Origin: an uncultured Paracoccaceae bacterium
GTDB taxonomy: Bacteria > Pseudomonadota > Alphaproteobacteria > Rhodobacterales > Rhodobacteraceae
Direction: 5' to 3'
Assembly: GCA_947500135.1 (NCBI GenBank)
Contig: CANMQX010000001.1
Span: 248,001 to 312,000, forward strand
DNA length: 64,000 bases
Positions within the stretch are counted from its first letter, which is position 1. Every line of letters begins with the position of its first letter. A model generated the notes under the pieces. It had not been told where the DNA came from and did not search any database. It saw nothing but the letters and a program-made list of their open reading frames with translations. Positions 53,453-62,913 of this stretch are shown piece after piece. The position numbers and the translations under genes were made by a program.

Positions 53453-53524
53453 ATGCACCTTTCGGCAAATCTGCGAGGCCTATAGCAGAGAATTCGGCTC
53501 AGGCAAACGGTTTCGCACCGCTCG

Positions 53525-54262
53525 TCAGAACATGGCCATGCCACCATTCACATGCAAGGTGGTACCGGTAACATAAGCCGCTTCGGGGCTGGAAAGGTAC
53601 AAAACCGCCGCTGCAATCTCCTCCGCATTACCCATCCGACCGGCGGGCACTTGCGACAGGATACCGGATTTCTGCTCATCATTCAGCTTATCAGTCATCG
53701 CCGTTGTGATGAAACCCGGCGCAACGCAATTGACAGTAATGCCCCGACTGGCGACCTCATAGGCAATGGATTTGGACATGCCCACCATACCGGCCTTTGA
53801 AGCCGCGTAATTCGCCTGCCCCGGATTGCCTGTCGCACCAACAACGGATGATATATTGACGATGCGGCCCCAACGGGCCTTCATCATGCCGCGAATAACG
53901 CCTTTGCACAGGCGCATCGTCGATGTCAGATTGACCTCTAGCACCGATGACCATTCCTCGTCAGACATCCGCATAAAGATGTTGTCGCGGGTGATACCAG
54001 CATTATTGACAAGGATATCGACCGATCCCATGGCATCGGCAGCCTGCTTTGGCAGAGCATTCACAGCCTCTGCATCACTCAGATTGCAAGGCAAAACATG
54101 GGCGCGGTCACCCAGCTCAACGGCCAGTGCCTGCAACGGATCAACCCGCGTGCCAGACAACGCAACAGTCGCACCTGCCGCATGCAGGCTTTTGGCAATC
54201 GCAGCACCAATACCGCCAGAGGCACCAGTGACGAGAGCATTCTTACCTTCCAAATCAAACAT
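53525..54262 (-). CDS. fabG: 3-oxoacyl-[ACP] reductase
   Basis: A 245-residue NADPH-dependent short-chain dehydrogenase reducing 3-oxoacyl-ACP. Cofactor motif ALVTGASGGIGAAIAKSL (about 8-25), NNAGITRDN (about 86-94), catalytic Ser-Tyr-Lys in NISSVVGATGNPGQANYAASKAG (the Tyr and Lys near 150-154). The C-terminus ends HVNGGMAMF, as usual. Starts 14 bases after fabD. Confidence 0.96.
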   Translation of the reverse strand: MFDLEGKNALVTGASGGIGAAIAKSLHAAGATVALSGTRVDPLQALAVELGDRAHVLPCNLSDAEAVNALPKQAADAMGSVDILVNNAGITRDNIFMRMSDEEWSSVLEVNLTSTMRLCKGVIRGMMKARWGRIVNISSVVGATGNPGQANYAASKAGMVGMSKSIAYEVASRGITVNCVAPGFITTAMTDKLNDEQKSGILSQVPAGRMGNAEEIAAAVLYLSSPEAAYVTGTTLHVNGGMAMF

Positions 54263-54276
54263 CTATCGACCTTTCC

Positions 54277-55215
54277 TTAACCCTTGACCGCAGCAACGGC
54301 AGCCGCGACATCATTAGGTGTTCCAACATTCCGCGTGACAACCGCACGATCAATCCGTTTCACCATGCCCGACAATGCCTTCCCGGCGCCAATCTCAAAA
54401 ACGTCTGTCACGCCTTGCGCCGCCATATAGGCCACGCTTTCGCGCCAGCGTACTGATCCGGTGATCTGTTGCACCAACAGGGTTCTGATCTGATCAGGGT
54501 CATCCACTGCGGCAGCACGTACATTCGCAACGACAGGCACGGACGGGGTTGCGATGTTAACATCAGCCAGTGCCTCTGCCATGGCGTCGGCGGCGGGCGC
54601 CATCAATGCACAATGAAACGGTGCGCTGACGGGCAGCAACAGGGCACGCTTGGCCCCCTTCTCTTTTGCAATCTCGACCGCACGTTCCACCGCAGCCTTG
54701 TGGCCCGACACCACAACCTGCGCCGGATCGTTATCATTGGCAGCCTGACAAATCTCACCTTGGGCCGCCTCCTGGGCCACCCCCTCAACCGTCGCGAAAT
54801 CCAGGCCTAACAGGGCGGCCATCGCACCAACGCCAATCGGCACCGCCTCTTGCATGGCGATCCCGCGCGCGCGCAGCAATTTCGCTGTGTCTGTCACAGT
54901 CAGCGCGCCAGCCGCGGCCAATGCCGAATACTCACCCAATGAGTGCCCGGCCACGAACGACGCTGCACTGATGTCCACGCCCTCAGCTTCCAAAGCGCGC
55001 ATTGCGGCCATCGACATCGCCATTAACGCGGGCTGGGCGTTGCGCGTCAGGGTCAGATCCTCAATTGCACCGTCCCAAATCAACCCGGACAGATCTTCAT
55101 CAAGGGCCTCATCGACCTCGTCAAACACTGCTTTGGCGGCTGGATAGGCTTCTGCCAGTTCCTTGCCCATCCCGATTGCCTGCGCACCTTGGCCCGGAAA
55201 AACGAATGCCCGCAT
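54277..55215 (-). CDS. fabD: Malonyl-CoA:ACP transacylase
   Basis: A 312-residue enzyme loading malonyl groups onto ACP. FPGQGAQAIGMG near the start, catalytic Ser92 in AGHSLGEYSALAAAG, the Arg in LLRARGIAMQEA, and the His in PVSAPFHCALM (about 199). I chose ATG 55215 (MRAFVFPGQG) behind GGGAGG; the frame to 55305 is spacer. First gene of the fab cluster. Confidence 0.96.
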   Translation of the reverse strand: MRAFVFPGQGAQAIGMGKELAEAYPAAKAVFDEVDEALDEDLSGLIWDGAIEDLTLTRNAQPALMAMSMAAMRALEAEGVDISAASFVAGHSLGEYSALAAAGALTVTDTAKLLRARGIAMQEAVPIGVGAMAALLGLDFATVEGVAQEAAQGEICQAANDNDPAQVVVSGHKAAVERAVEIAKEKGAKRALLLPVSAPFHCALMAPAADAMAEALADVNIATPSVPVVANVRAAAVDDPDQIRTLLVQQITGSVRWRESVAYMAAQGVTDVFEIGAGKALSGMVKRIDRAVVTRNVGTPNDVAAAVAAVKG

Positions 55216-55383
55216 CGGCCCCTCCCTTTGAATTGCTTTTGTTCCTCTTGGCTTAACCTGACCGCGCGCGCCATACAAGCAGCCGGTCGTTTCGCTTTTT
55301 TGCACAGCCGCCTTGCGCTGCGCGCTATGGTCTCCGGCAATAGCTGGATGTTAGCCTGCGCCAAACCAACGCCGGAGCGCCAG

Positions 55384-56583
55384 ATGACAATCGTCAACAC
55401 CACCACCAAATACGGAACGGTCACCAAGACCTTTCATTGGCTCACTGCCCTGCTGATCCTGACGGTGGTTCCGCTTGGAGCCATTGCAAATCGGCTGCCC
55501 TACGAGACCAATGAACAGCTTGCATTCAAAGCGCAGCTCTTTTCCTATCATAAGACACTGGGGGTTCTGATTTTCGTTGTGGCCACAGCACGGGTCCTTT
55601 GGGCGCTGACACAGACCAAACCGGGCAACCTGCACCCGGACCGCAAGGGCGAGACGTTTCTGGCAGAGCTGGTCCACTGGCTGCTTTATATCTCTTTGAT
55701 CGCGGTGCCGCTGACAGGCTGGGGTCATCATGCCGCCACAACCGGTTTTGCCCCGGTGCTCCTACCAATCGGGCAAGACCTACCCTTGGTGCCCAAAGAC
55801 GAAGGTGTGTCAGAACTATTTGCGTCCCTACACTGGATCTGGAGCAAAATCATGATCGGCGCGATCCTGCTGCATATTGCGGGCGCGCTCAAACACCAGT
55901 TTGTCGATAAAGACAGCACATTGGTGCGAATGTGGTTCGGCAACCGTTCAACAACTGATGTTCCGGCACATAGTTCGGACCGCATCGCGCCGATTGTCGC
56001 CGTTGCGATTTATTTGCTGGCAACTGGTGCGGGGGCCGCAACTGGCATGTTCAGTCACGAACAGACAGGGCCAGCCGACCCGGTCTTGGCCGAGGTGGCG
56101 TCAGATTGGGTTGTGCAGGATGGGACGATCCAGATTACCGTGACACAGCTTGGCAGCCCGGTCACGGGCAGTTTCGATGACTGGACCGCCGCTATCAGTT
56201 TTGATCCAGACGCCGCTGGTGCAAAGGGATCAGTAACAACGACAATCGCAATCACATCGCTCACACTCGGATCGGTCACAGAGCAAGCCATGGGGCAGGA
56301 TTTCTTTGATGCCGAAACCCATCCGACGGCAAAGTTCAATGCTAAGATAAACGAGGTTGAGACAGGACTTGTCGCTGATGGCACACTTGCGATCAAAGGA
56401 AACACCATTCCTGTCAGCCTGCCGTTCACCTTGGAGATTGTTGACAACACGGCACAGATGACAGGTCAACTGACCCTTGATCGGCGCGACTTTAACATCG
56501 GGCAAAGCATGGGCGATGAAACCAATCTTGGCTTCACGGTTGAGGTTGCAGTGAACCTGACGGCAACGCAGGACGGCCAATAA
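55384..56583 (+). CDS. Cytochrome b561 domain fused to YceI-like domain
   Basis: A 399-residue protein. Residues 1-190 are a four-helix b561-type membrane domain with haem-ligand histidines: TKTFHWLTALLIL, SYHKTLGVLIFV, LVHWLLYISLIAVPLTGWGH and LHIAGALKHQFVDK. A further helix at about 195-215 leads to a periplasmic YceI-like beta-barrel (about 230-395; DFFDAETHPTAKF, LTLDRRDFNIG), a fold that binds isoprenoids such as ubiquinone precursors. The b561 part could exchange electrons with a quinone held by the YceI part. ATG 55384 follows GGAG. Convergent with a stand-alone YceI gene. Confidence 0.88.
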   Translation: MTIVNTTTKYGTVTKTFHWLTALLILTVVPLGAIANRLPYETNEQLAFKAQLFSYHKTLGVLIFVVATARVLWALTQTKPGNLHPDRKGETFLAELVHWLLYISLIAVPLTGWGHHAATTGFAPVLLPIGQDLPLVPKDEGVSELFASLHWIWSKIMIGAILLHIAGALKHQFVDKDSTLVRMWFGNRSTTDVPAHSSDRIAPIVAVAIYLLATGAGAATGMFSHEQTGPADPVLAEVASDWVVQDGTIQITVTQLGSPVTGSFDDWTAAISFDPDAAGAKGSVTTTIAITSLTLGSVTEQAMGQDFFDAETHPTAKFNAKINEVETGLVADGTLAIKGNTIPVSLPFTLEIVDNTAQMTGQLTLDRRDFNIGQSMGDETNLGFTVEVAVNLTATQDGQ

Positions 56584-56585
56584 GA

Positions 56586-56615
56586 AAGGCCGCGCCGATA
56601 ATCCGGCGCGGCCTT
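56586..56615. terminator. Bidirectional terminator between the two YceI-domain genes
   Basis: AAGGCCGCGCC (56586-56596) pairs perfectly with GGCGCGGCCTT (56605-56615). CTTT follows on the plus strand and TTCTTA on the minus strand. Confidence 0.8.
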
Positions 56616-56636
56616 CTTTGCAAAGGTCTGCAGGTG

Positions 56637-57224
56637 TTACTCCGCTGCTACCGCTTCGACAGAAATCTGAACCGGAATTTCTTCGGGAATGAACGGTGCG
56701 AACATGCCCAAATTATAATCTGCCCGGTTCAGCGTCACACTTGCATCCAGGCCCATAGCCTTTTTACCTTGGTGCGGCGGGAACGGATATTCATCTGTCT
56801 GTTGATTCAGTTTTGCGTCCAGAACAACTGACTGGGTCACGCCGTTCAGCGTCAGATCGCCGGTGATATTGGCTGTGTTGTCGCCCGTCACTTCAATCCC
56901 TGTCGAGACGAAGGTGACATCGGGAAACTCATCAAGTTTGAAGAAGTCGCCGGATTGCAGGAAATGCCCGGTCCGTGCGTCAAAGCCGGTAATCATGGTT
57001 TCTGCGGGGAATGTCACCGACACGCTAGAGGCGGCAGGATCTTCTGCGTCGAACATGATGTCGCCAGTGAAGCCGGAAAACATGCCGTAGGTCGTGGAAA
57101 ACCCGGCATGGTCGTATGTAAATACGATCTGGCTGTGACCCGGCTCAAGAACAAAAGCTTCAGAGGCGGCAACTGATGTTGACAGCGTCGCGGCAAGTAA
57201 GGCTGTGGAAAGAAGGTGTTTCAT
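56637..57224 (-). CDS. YceI family periplasmic protein
   Basis: A 195-residue protein with a signal peptide (cleavage near VAA/S at about 20) and a single YceI lipocalin-like barrel: VLEPGHSQIVFTYDHAGFST (about 25-44), LQSGDFFKLDEFPDVTF (about 90-106) and ASVTLNRADYNLGMFAP (about 162-178). The fold carries isoprenoid lipids in the periplasm. ATG 57224 follows TTGGAG; a frame start at 57236 lies before that box. Partner in kind of the b561-YceI fusion opposite. Confidence 0.92.
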   Translation of the reverse strand: MKHLLSTALLAATLSTSVAASEAFVLEPGHSQIVFTYDHAGFSTTYGMFSGFTGDIMFDAEDPAASSVSVTFPAETMITGFDARTGHFLQSGDFFKLDEFPDVTFVSTGIEVTGDNTANITGDLTLNGVTQSVVLDAKLNQQTDEYPFPPHQGKKAMGLDASVTLNRADYNLGMFAPFIPEEIPVQISVEAVAAE

Positions 57225-57349
57225 CGATTTCTCCAAGGGTGAATATGATAAGCCTTAGAGATAGCGCCAGCCACGCCAATGCAATTCTGCAAAACTAAAC
57301 AAAATGTGTTCGGCGGTTCACTGCTCACATTTTGGGAGTCGATGAAAAC

Positions 57350-57940
57350 TTAGGCGGCGGCGCTGTTCAGCGTTTCCGGTACGACCATCAGATCATGACC
57401 CAAACGATCACGCAAGCCCAGCAACTGCGCCTCTGTTCCTTCGGCAACTGGTACGGTTTGGACCGTGTTGCGATACCGCAAAACAAGATTCGATTTGCCT
57501 GTTTCTTCGTTATAGTCAAGGAACACGCCGCCAATCGTATCAAAACCATAGCAAGCCACGGTGGTGGGCTTTCCCGCCCGGTTGCAGATCACCTCGCGAA
57601 TTTCGCCAACGCTGTTATCGACGTGAATCTCGCCTCTGGTGCCGCGGCTGGCAAACCATAAAAGGTAGATCGCAACAGCCGCAAACAGCGTCGCAGCACC
57701 GATGCGGACAGCGCCAACATTACCGTCGAACATCATCGCGGGCACCAGCAGGATGCCAAAACCGGCGGTCAGGAAACAGGCGCCGAAAAAGAACGCCACG
57801 ACTTGGGATACGACGACGCTCAATGACGGGCCACGGCCCGAACGCACGATGTAGCCCCAATAGGTATCTTCCACCTCAAACGAAGATGGGCGCGCCAGAC
57901 GTTGTTGTTTTGCCTGCACATTCACGTTTGCATTGGCCAT
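57350..57940 (-). CDS. Uncharacterised membrane protein, two helices
   Basis: A 196-residue protein. Hydrophobic helices at about residues 48-73 and 82-100 (VGAVRIGAATLFAAVAIYLL) are followed by a C-terminal soluble part (about 105-196) with beta-like GEIHVDNSVGEIREVICNRA and a DYNEETGKSNLVLRYRN segment. No family recognised. I chose ATG 57940 (MANANVNV), eight bases after AAGGAG; the frame to 57970 starts before that box. Single gene, divergent from rpsF. Confidence 0.65.
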   Translation of the reverse strand: MANANVNVQAKQQRLARPSSFEVEDTYWGYIVRSGRGPSLSVVVSQVVAFFFGACFLTAGFGILLVPAMMFDGNVGAVRIGAATLFAAVAIYLLWFASRGTRGEIHVDNSVGEIREVICNRAGKPTTVACYGFDTIGGVFLDYNEETGKSNLVLRYRNTVQTVPVAEGTEAQLLGLRDRLGHDLMVVPETLNSAAA

Positions 57941-58095
57941 CCCAGCCGCTCCTTGCCGTTTTTTTGACACCTACTTGATGCGTTTCAAACACGGCTATAA
58001 ATGGGCAACTTAAAGGCTTGGTTAAGAAATTGGCGATTGTTACCGCAAGGTCACGATTGGAAGGGTTGCATCACCACAAACCCACTGTATAAGGC

Positions 58096-58168
58096 CCCAT
58101 CCTTTTGCAAGTTGTATGAACTGCGCAGCCTCTCGTGGATGGGACGCAGAAGGTCAAACAGCCCATCC
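58096..58168 (+). promoter_or_regulatory. Switch-like leader before rpsF
   Basis: GGATGGG at 58137-58143 can pair with CCCATCC at 58096-58102 or with an identical CCCATCC at 58162-58168. The two hairpins exclude each other, and the second one lies 35 bases before the rpsF start. Leaders of rpsF operons in many bacteria bind the S6:S18 pair for feedback; whether this one does is inference. Confidence 0.5.
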
Positions 58169-58202
58169 TTTGAAATGCGCCGAGAAACGAACTGGAGTAC
58201 GC

Positions 58203-58556
58203 ATGCCGCTATACGAGCATGTCATGATTGCGCGTCAGGACCTGTCCAACACGCAAGCTGAAAGCCTCATCGAACATTTCGGAACCGTTCTTGCTGACAA
58301 TGGCGGCAAGATGCTGGAGAACGAATATTGGGGCGTCAAGACGATGGCCTACAAGATCAACAAGAACCGCAAAGGGCACTACGCCCTGCTGCGCACTGAC
58401 GCCCCTGCCCCTGCCGTGCAGGAAATGGAACGTCTGATGCGCCTGCATGAGGACGTGATGCGCGTGCTGACCATCAAGGTCGACGCACATCAGGAAGGCC
58501 CCTCTATTCAAATGCAAAAGCGTGAAGACCGCGACAGCCGTCGCGAGCGTCGTTGA
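58203..58556 (+). CDS. rpsF: 30S ribosomal protein S6
   Basis: A 117-residue protein that pairs with S18 on the 30S platform. MPLYEHVMIARQDLSN at the start, NEYWGVKTMAYKINKNRKGH (about 43-62), and a basic/acidic tail QKREDRDSRRERR. ATG 58203 follows TGGAG; the frame upstream to 58116 is leader. First of rpsF-rpsR-rplI. Confidence 0.97.
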   Translation: MPLYEHVMIARQDLSNTQAESLIEHFGTVLADNGGKMLENEYWGVKTMAYKINKNRKGHYALLRTDAPAPAVQEMERLMRLHEDVMRVLTIKVDAHQEGPSIQMQKREDRDSRRERR

Positions 58557-58576
58557 TCAAAGAAAGGACCTAAATC

Positions 58577-58804
58577 ATGGCAACTAAACCATTTTTCCGC
58601 CGTCGTAAGTCCGATCCGTTTGAGGGCGATAACGCCCCCAAGATCGACTACAAGGACACAAAATTGCTGCAGCGCTATATCTCTGAGCGCGGCAAAATCG
58701 TGCCTGCCCGCATCACCGCTGTCGGTGCAAAGAACCAGCGTAAATTGGCCCAGGCCATCAAGCGCGCTCGGTTCCTCGCCCTGCTGCCCTACGCTGTAAA
58801 GTAA
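58577..58804 (+). CDS. rpsR: 30S ribosomal protein S18
   Basis: A 75-residue basic protein: [40 protein letters not shown] and the [16 protein letters not shown] end, all standard for S18. AAAGGA upstream of ATG 58577. Twenty bases after rpsF and twelve before rplI. Confidence 0.98.
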   Translation: MATKPFFRRRKSDPFEGDNAPKIDYKDTKLLQRYISERGKIVPARITAVGAKNQRKLAQAIKRARFLALLPYAVK

Positions 58805-58816
58805 GGAGAAACCGCA

Positions 58817-59455
58817 ATGGAAATCATCCTTCTCGAACGTGTGGCCAAACTGGGCCAGATGGGCGAAGTCGTGAACGTCAAGGAAGGTTACGCACGTAAC
58901 TTCCTGCTGCCGCAAGGCAAGGCGCTGCGCGTCAACGCATCCAACATGGCGCGGTTTGAGGCTGAAAAAGCCCAGATGGAAGCCCGCAACCTGGAAAGCA
59001 AGAAAGAAGCAGAATCACTGGCTGAAAAGCTGGATGGTCAGAAGTTCGTCATCATCCGTTCTGCTTCTGATGCCGGTTCGCTTTATGGTTCTGTCACCAC
59101 GCGTGACGCGGCCGATGCGGCGACCGACAACGGTTACAGCGTTGATAAGAAACAGATTGTGCTGACCGGCCCGATCAAGGAACTGGGTCTGCATGACGTG
59201 CTGATCAACCTGCACCCTGAAGTTCAGGCGACCATCACACTGAACGTCGCACGTTCGGTTGAAGAGGCTGAATTGCAGGCCTCTGGCAAGTCGATCCAGG
59301 AACTGGCTGCTGAAGAAGAAGCCGCTGCTGAATTCGAAATTCAGGAACTGTTCGACGATATCGGTGCTGCTGCATCTGAGGATGACGAACTCGCAGAATC
59401 TGCTGGTGTTCAAACCGAAGAAGACGCACCTGCCGAGGATAGCGAAGAGGACTAA
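58817..59455 (+). CDS. rplI: 50S ribosomal protein L9 with acidic tail
   Basis: A 212-residue protein. The N-domain [20 protein letters not shown] with [15 protein letters not shown] and the long connecting helix (about 40-75) are typical; the C-domain ends near 150. Residues ~165-212 form an acidic extension ([20 protein letters not shown] and [11 protein letters not shown]) beyond the usual ~150 length, a tail seen in alphaproteobacteria. AAGGAG upstream. Confidence 0.97.
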   Translation: MEIILLERVAKLGQMGEVVNVKEGYARNFLLPQGKALRVNASNMARFEAEKAQMEARNLESKKEAESLAEKLDGQKFVIIRSASDAGSLYGSVTTRDAADAATDNGYSVDKKQIVLTGPIKELGLHDVLINLHPEVQATITLNVARSVEEAELQASGKSIQELAAEEEAAAEFEIQELFDDIGAAASEDDELAESAGVQTEEDAPAEDSEED

Positions 59456-59480
59456 TCCTCTGTCACAAAACGATTAAATC

Positions 59481-59508
59481 AGGTCGCCCGTCTTGGGCGG
59501 CCTTTTTT
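59481..59508 (+). terminator. Terminator of the rpsF-rpsR-rplI operon
   Basis: AGGTCGCCC (59481-59489) pairs with GGGCGGCCT (59495-59503), one G-U, loop of five, followed by six Ts. Confidence 0.88.
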
Positions 59509-59627
59509 GTTTTCGCCAGGCCCCCATGTGATTGCGACGAAATGTGCCTATCGCCGGTGACACACCCTTGTTACCTGCGACCAGCAGTTGTCTACTGAAA
59601 CCATATCAAACAATCTGGGGGTTCTTC

Positions 59628-61583
59628 ATGTCACTACGTCTAAACCGTCGTCACTTTATCGCAGGGTCTGCCGGGCTTGTTGCGATGCATCCGTTTTCGG
59701 TCAACGCAGCCACCGGTCAGGCGCATCTGCGTTTGATGGAGACCACTGACCTGCATGTGCATGTTTTTCCTTATGATTATTACGCTGATCGGCCTGTTGA
59801 TACAGTCGGACTCAGCCGCACCGCCAGTATCATCGAAGGTGTACGCGCGGAGTCCACGAACTCATTGCTGCTGGACAATGGCGACTTCCTGCAAGGCAAT
59901 CCAATGGGCGATTACATCGCCTATGAACGGGGCATGAAGGAAGGCGATATGCATCCGGTCATCACCGCAATGAACGCGCTTGGATTCGATGCCTCGACCC
60001 TTGGTAATCATGAGTTCAATTATGGTGTTTCATTCCTGATGAAATCCGTGGCGGGGGCCGCCTTTCCCGTGGTTTCTGCCAATGTTATCAAAGAGATGGG
60101 GGCGTCACCCACTGCCGACACGACCCTTGTGTCACCTTATGCGATCATTGATCGCGAGATTACCGATGGCGACGGTAACACACACCCAATCAAGATCGGT
60201 CTGATCGGTTTTGTCCCGCCGCAGATCATGAACTGGGACCGCAAACATCTGGAAGGCAATGTGCAGGCCCGCGATATCGTGGAAAGTGCCCGGGCTTATG
60301 TACCCCAGATGAAGGAACAAGGTGCTGATATCATTGTCGCTTTGGCCCATTCGGGTATCGGCGGTGCGGATCACGAGGATGGCATGGAAAACGCCGCCAT
60401 TCCGCTGGCGGCAGTGGATGGCATCGATGCAATCATGACCGGGCATAGCCATCTGGTGTTCCCATCGTCGAACTATGACGATTGGGCAGGTGTTGATGTG
60501 GTCGCCGGCACGATTGGCGGCAAGCCGGGTGTGATGGGCGGTTTTTGGGGCTCGCATATGGGTCTTGTCGATCTGTTGTTGGAGCGTGATGGCGATGGCT
60601 GGCGCATCCTGTCACACACGTCAGAGGCCCGTCCGATTTCCCGCCGTGAGGAAGACCGCAGCATCACCGCCCTGGTCGAGGATTATCAGCCGGTGCTTGA
60701 CTCCATTCAGGATATCCATGAAGAAACATTGACTTACGTGCGCACGGCTGTTGGCAAGACCGCCGCCCCGCTGCATTCCTATTTTGCCTTGGTGGCTGAT
60801 GATCCTTCTGTCCAGATCGTATCCAATGCGCAGACCTGGTATATTAAGGAACAGTTAACGGGCACTGAGTACGAAGGCCTGCCGATCCTGTCGGCGGCGG
60901 CACCGTTCAAGGCGGGTGGTCGTGGCGGGCCGGAATATTTCACCGATGTGCCGGTGGGTGATGTTGCGATCAAGAACGTGGCGGATCTGTATCTATACCC
61001 CAACACTGTACGGGCGGTTAAGGTCACGGGCGCGCAGGTCAAGGACTGGCTGGAACGCAGTGCGGGCATGTTCAATCAGGTGGAGGCTGGCGCGACGGAT
61101 GCCGTTCTGCTGAACCCTGAATTCCCCAGCTATAATTTCGATGTGATTGATGGGGTGACCTATCAGATCGATCTGACCCAACCGTCGAAATTCGACCGCG
61201 AAGGGGCGGTGATCAATCCGGATGCCAACCGGATCGTTGACTTGCAGTTCGAAGGGCAACCAATTGATCCTGATCAGGAATTCATCATTGCTACAAACAA
61301 CTACCGCGCCTCTGGCGGGGGTAGCTTCCCCGGTACGGGCGATACGATCATCTTTGAAGGCCCCGACACGAACCGCGATGTGATCGTGCGCTATATCGTG
61401 GACAAGGGCACGGTTGATCCCAAGGCTGATGCGAATTGGTCATTCAAGCCGATGCCCGGTACGTCGCTGATGTTTGAAACCGGTCCAGCTGGTGCCGCCT
61501 ATGCTGATAGCGTGGCGGGGATGAAGATTGCGCCTGCGGGCACGTCTGATAGCGGTTTTGCCCTGTTCCGGATCGAAATGTAA
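59628..61583 (+). CDS. Tat-exported 5'-nucleotidase / 2',3'-cyclic-nucleotide phosphodiesterase
   Basis: A 651-residue periplasmic hydrolase of the CpdB/UshA family. Tat-type signal [20 protein letters not shown] (twin Arg at 7-8). The calcineurin-like metallophosphatase domain (about 35-330) has the metal ligands [47 protein letters not shown] and [11 protein letters not shown]. The 5'-nucleotidase C-terminal domain (about 360-620) includes [17 protein letters not shown] and [15 protein letters not shown]. It degrades extracellular nucleotides for phosphate and nucleoside uptake. ATG 59628 follows TGGGGG. Codon choice has more T-ending codons than neighbours. Confidence 0.94.
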   Translation: MSLRLNRRHFIAGSAGLVAMHPFSVNAATGQAHLRLMETTDLHVHVFPYDYYADRPVDTVGLSRTASIIEGVRAESTNSLLLDNGDFLQGNPMGDYIAYERGMKEGDMHPVITAMNALGFDASTLGNHEFNYGVSFLMKSVAGAAFPVVSANVIKEMGASPTADTTLVSPYAIIDREITDGDGNTHPIKIGLIGFVPPQIMNWDRKHLEGNVQARDIVESARAYVPQMKEQGADIIVALAHSGIGGADHEDGMENAAIPLAAVDGIDAIMTGHSHLVFPSSNYDDWAGVDVVAGTIGGKPGVMGGFWGSHMGLVDLLLERDGDGWRILSHTSEARPISRREEDRSITALVEDYQPVLDSIQDIHEETLTYVRTAVGKTAAPLHSYFALVADDPSVQIVSNAQTWYIKEQLTGTEYEGLPILSAAAPFKAGGRGGPEYFTDVPVGDVAIKNVADLYLYPNTVRAVKVTGAQVKDWLERSAGMFNQVEAGATDAVLLNPEFPSYNFDVIDGVTYQIDLTQPSKFDREGAVINPDANRIVDLQFEGQPIDPDQEFIIATNNYRASGGGSFPGTGDTIIFEGPDTNRDVIVRYIVDKGTVDPKADANWSFKPMPGTSLMFETGPAGAAYADSVAGMKIAPAGTSDSGFALFRIEM

Positions 61584-61665
61584 GGCACCAAACAAGTATC
61601 GGAGCGCGTGGTGCCCCGACATGGACGAATCAAGAATTAATGCAGCTTTGCCTGCCGTTTTGGGC

Positions 61666-61706
61666 GGTCGGCAAAGCGTTGGCCAGACGTCGGCAAAACG
61701 TCGGAC
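61666..61706. repeat. Dispersed repeat copy, inverted
   Basis: Read on the minus strand, 61666-61694 matches 29092-29120 with one difference, and the adjoining 61691-61706 matches the copy at 17824. It lies in the 195-base gap between two convergent genes, next to ACCGCACGGT at 61710-61719. Confidence 0.6.
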
Positions 61707-61778
61707 CCCACCGCACGGTCCCCTTGGATTAACGCCGCTTGCGGGGCAAAGGTGAAGATGGGTTAACCATTGTCCGGC

Positions 61779-62759
61779 TCATTCGCTGCGTTCTCTTTGA
61801 TCGTAAATGACCCTGCAACTTGCGGCGTCGCGCTGCAGCATGACGTCTTCGGCCCATGGGTGCGCGCCTGCCTGATGGTTTTGCAGCATCCGCGCCGTAT
61901 ATTGCTGTGCGATGGCGTCCATGCCGTCGAACGCTTCATCAAGCGCCTGATCATAGGGCATGTCCTGAGACCCTGCGGCGATGACCGCGTCTGCATTGAC
62001 GAAATAGCGGATCATTGCATCCTGGGCTGCGAATTGGGTTTGCGTGAATGCGTCCCGCCCGGCGATTTTCACCTCACTAAGGAAATACGCCCCGCAACGC
62101 CGCAGCAAGTAACTTTGGTCGAACCCCTGCTCCATCATCATTTCTGTGAGGTCGGTCAGCGCAGGTAACCCTTGCGGTTCCTCGACGACAACCCTGATCG
62201 CGGCCTCCAATGGCGTTTGTTTGTCTTGCGCCCGTGTCCTGTCGAGGAACACAAATCCAACGTCATATTCCCCCGCCAAGGGCACCCTTGCGCTGACGGT
62301 AAATCGGTCGCGAAAGTAATCAGCCTGCAGCGGGTCCTGCAACCGTCTGACGCCTTTGAATGTGTGGACGTTATCGACCTGATAGATGACGTTGCCGTCC
62401 AGATCGCGAATGATGATCGCAAGTTCCATTTCCTGCGGGTTATCGGGCTGGCCCGGATTATGCTTTCCCACATTCGCAAGGTAGATCACTGCGTCGATCT
62501 GTTCACCGATGACATAGGTGCTGCTGTCGCGCTTGCCCCATCCCCCGCGTTCATTGCGCGGTGCTTGTTTGTCAATCACGTAAGCCTCGATCAGGCGGAG
62601 CGGATCCATGGCATCTTGCGCGGCCTCGATTGACAGGTTGCGTTCGGTCATTGTTGTCTCGCTTCCTTCGATCTCGATGATTTGGGCCGCGATGGGAGAT
62701 GCGAAAATACTGGCCAAGGCCGCGGCCGCGCATAGGCTGGTTGTTGAAAATCTGGACAT
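61779..62759 (-). CDS. Uncharacterised exported protein, 326 residues
   Basis: A signal peptide at about residues 1-25 (ASPIAA/Q) is followed by an all-soluble protein. Segments with a beta-sandwich feel (IGEQIDAVIYLANVG, IIIRDLDGNVIYQVDNVH, VPLAGEYDVGFVFLDRT) lie at about 85-195; the C-terminal third (about 210-320) is helical with two cysteines (RRCGAYFLSEV; ASCRVIYD). No family recognised. I chose ATG 62759 behind GTGGGGA; the frame to 62816 runs into the operator. Two TGAAC-N3-GTTCA palindromes lie upstream, as for the gene at 27416. Confidence 0.7.
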   Translation of the reverse strand: MSRFSTTSLCAAAALASIFASPIAAQIIEIEGSETTMTERNLSIEAAQDAMDPLRLIEAYVIDKQAPRNERGGWGKRDSSTYVIGEQIDAVIYLANVGKHNPGQPDNPQEMELAIIIRDLDGNVIYQVDNVHTFKGVRRLQDPLQADYFRDRFTVSARVPLAGEYDVGFVFLDRTRAQDKQTPLEAAIRVVVEEPQGLPALTDLTEMMMEQGFDQSYLLRRCGAYFLSEVKIAGRDAFTQTQFAAQDAMIRYFVNADAVIAAGSQDMPYDQALDEAFDGMDAIAQQYTARMLQNHQAGAHPWAEDVMLQRDAASCRVIYDQRERSE

Positions 62760-62802
62760 GTCATTTCCCCACGAAAGACTGGTTTCTGGTGGTTTTCTGT
62801 AT

Positions 62803-62861
62803 TGAACGATGTTCATATACTATGAGAAACGTGCCGAGTCAACAATTGTGAACAACGTTCA
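62803..62861. promoter_or_regulatory. Two TGAAC-N3-GTTCA palindromes before an exported-protein gene
   Basis: TGAACGATGTTCA at 62803-62815 and TGAACAACGTTCA at 62849-62861. The nearer one is 44 bases before ATG 62759 on the minus strand. The pattern is shared with 27370-27401, but here the starts are 46 bases apart. Confidence 0.65.
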
Positions 62862-62913
62862 ATTATTGAGAAAGACCGCCGTAACCAGAGTCCTGATGCA
62901 CATTTAGGCTGCG

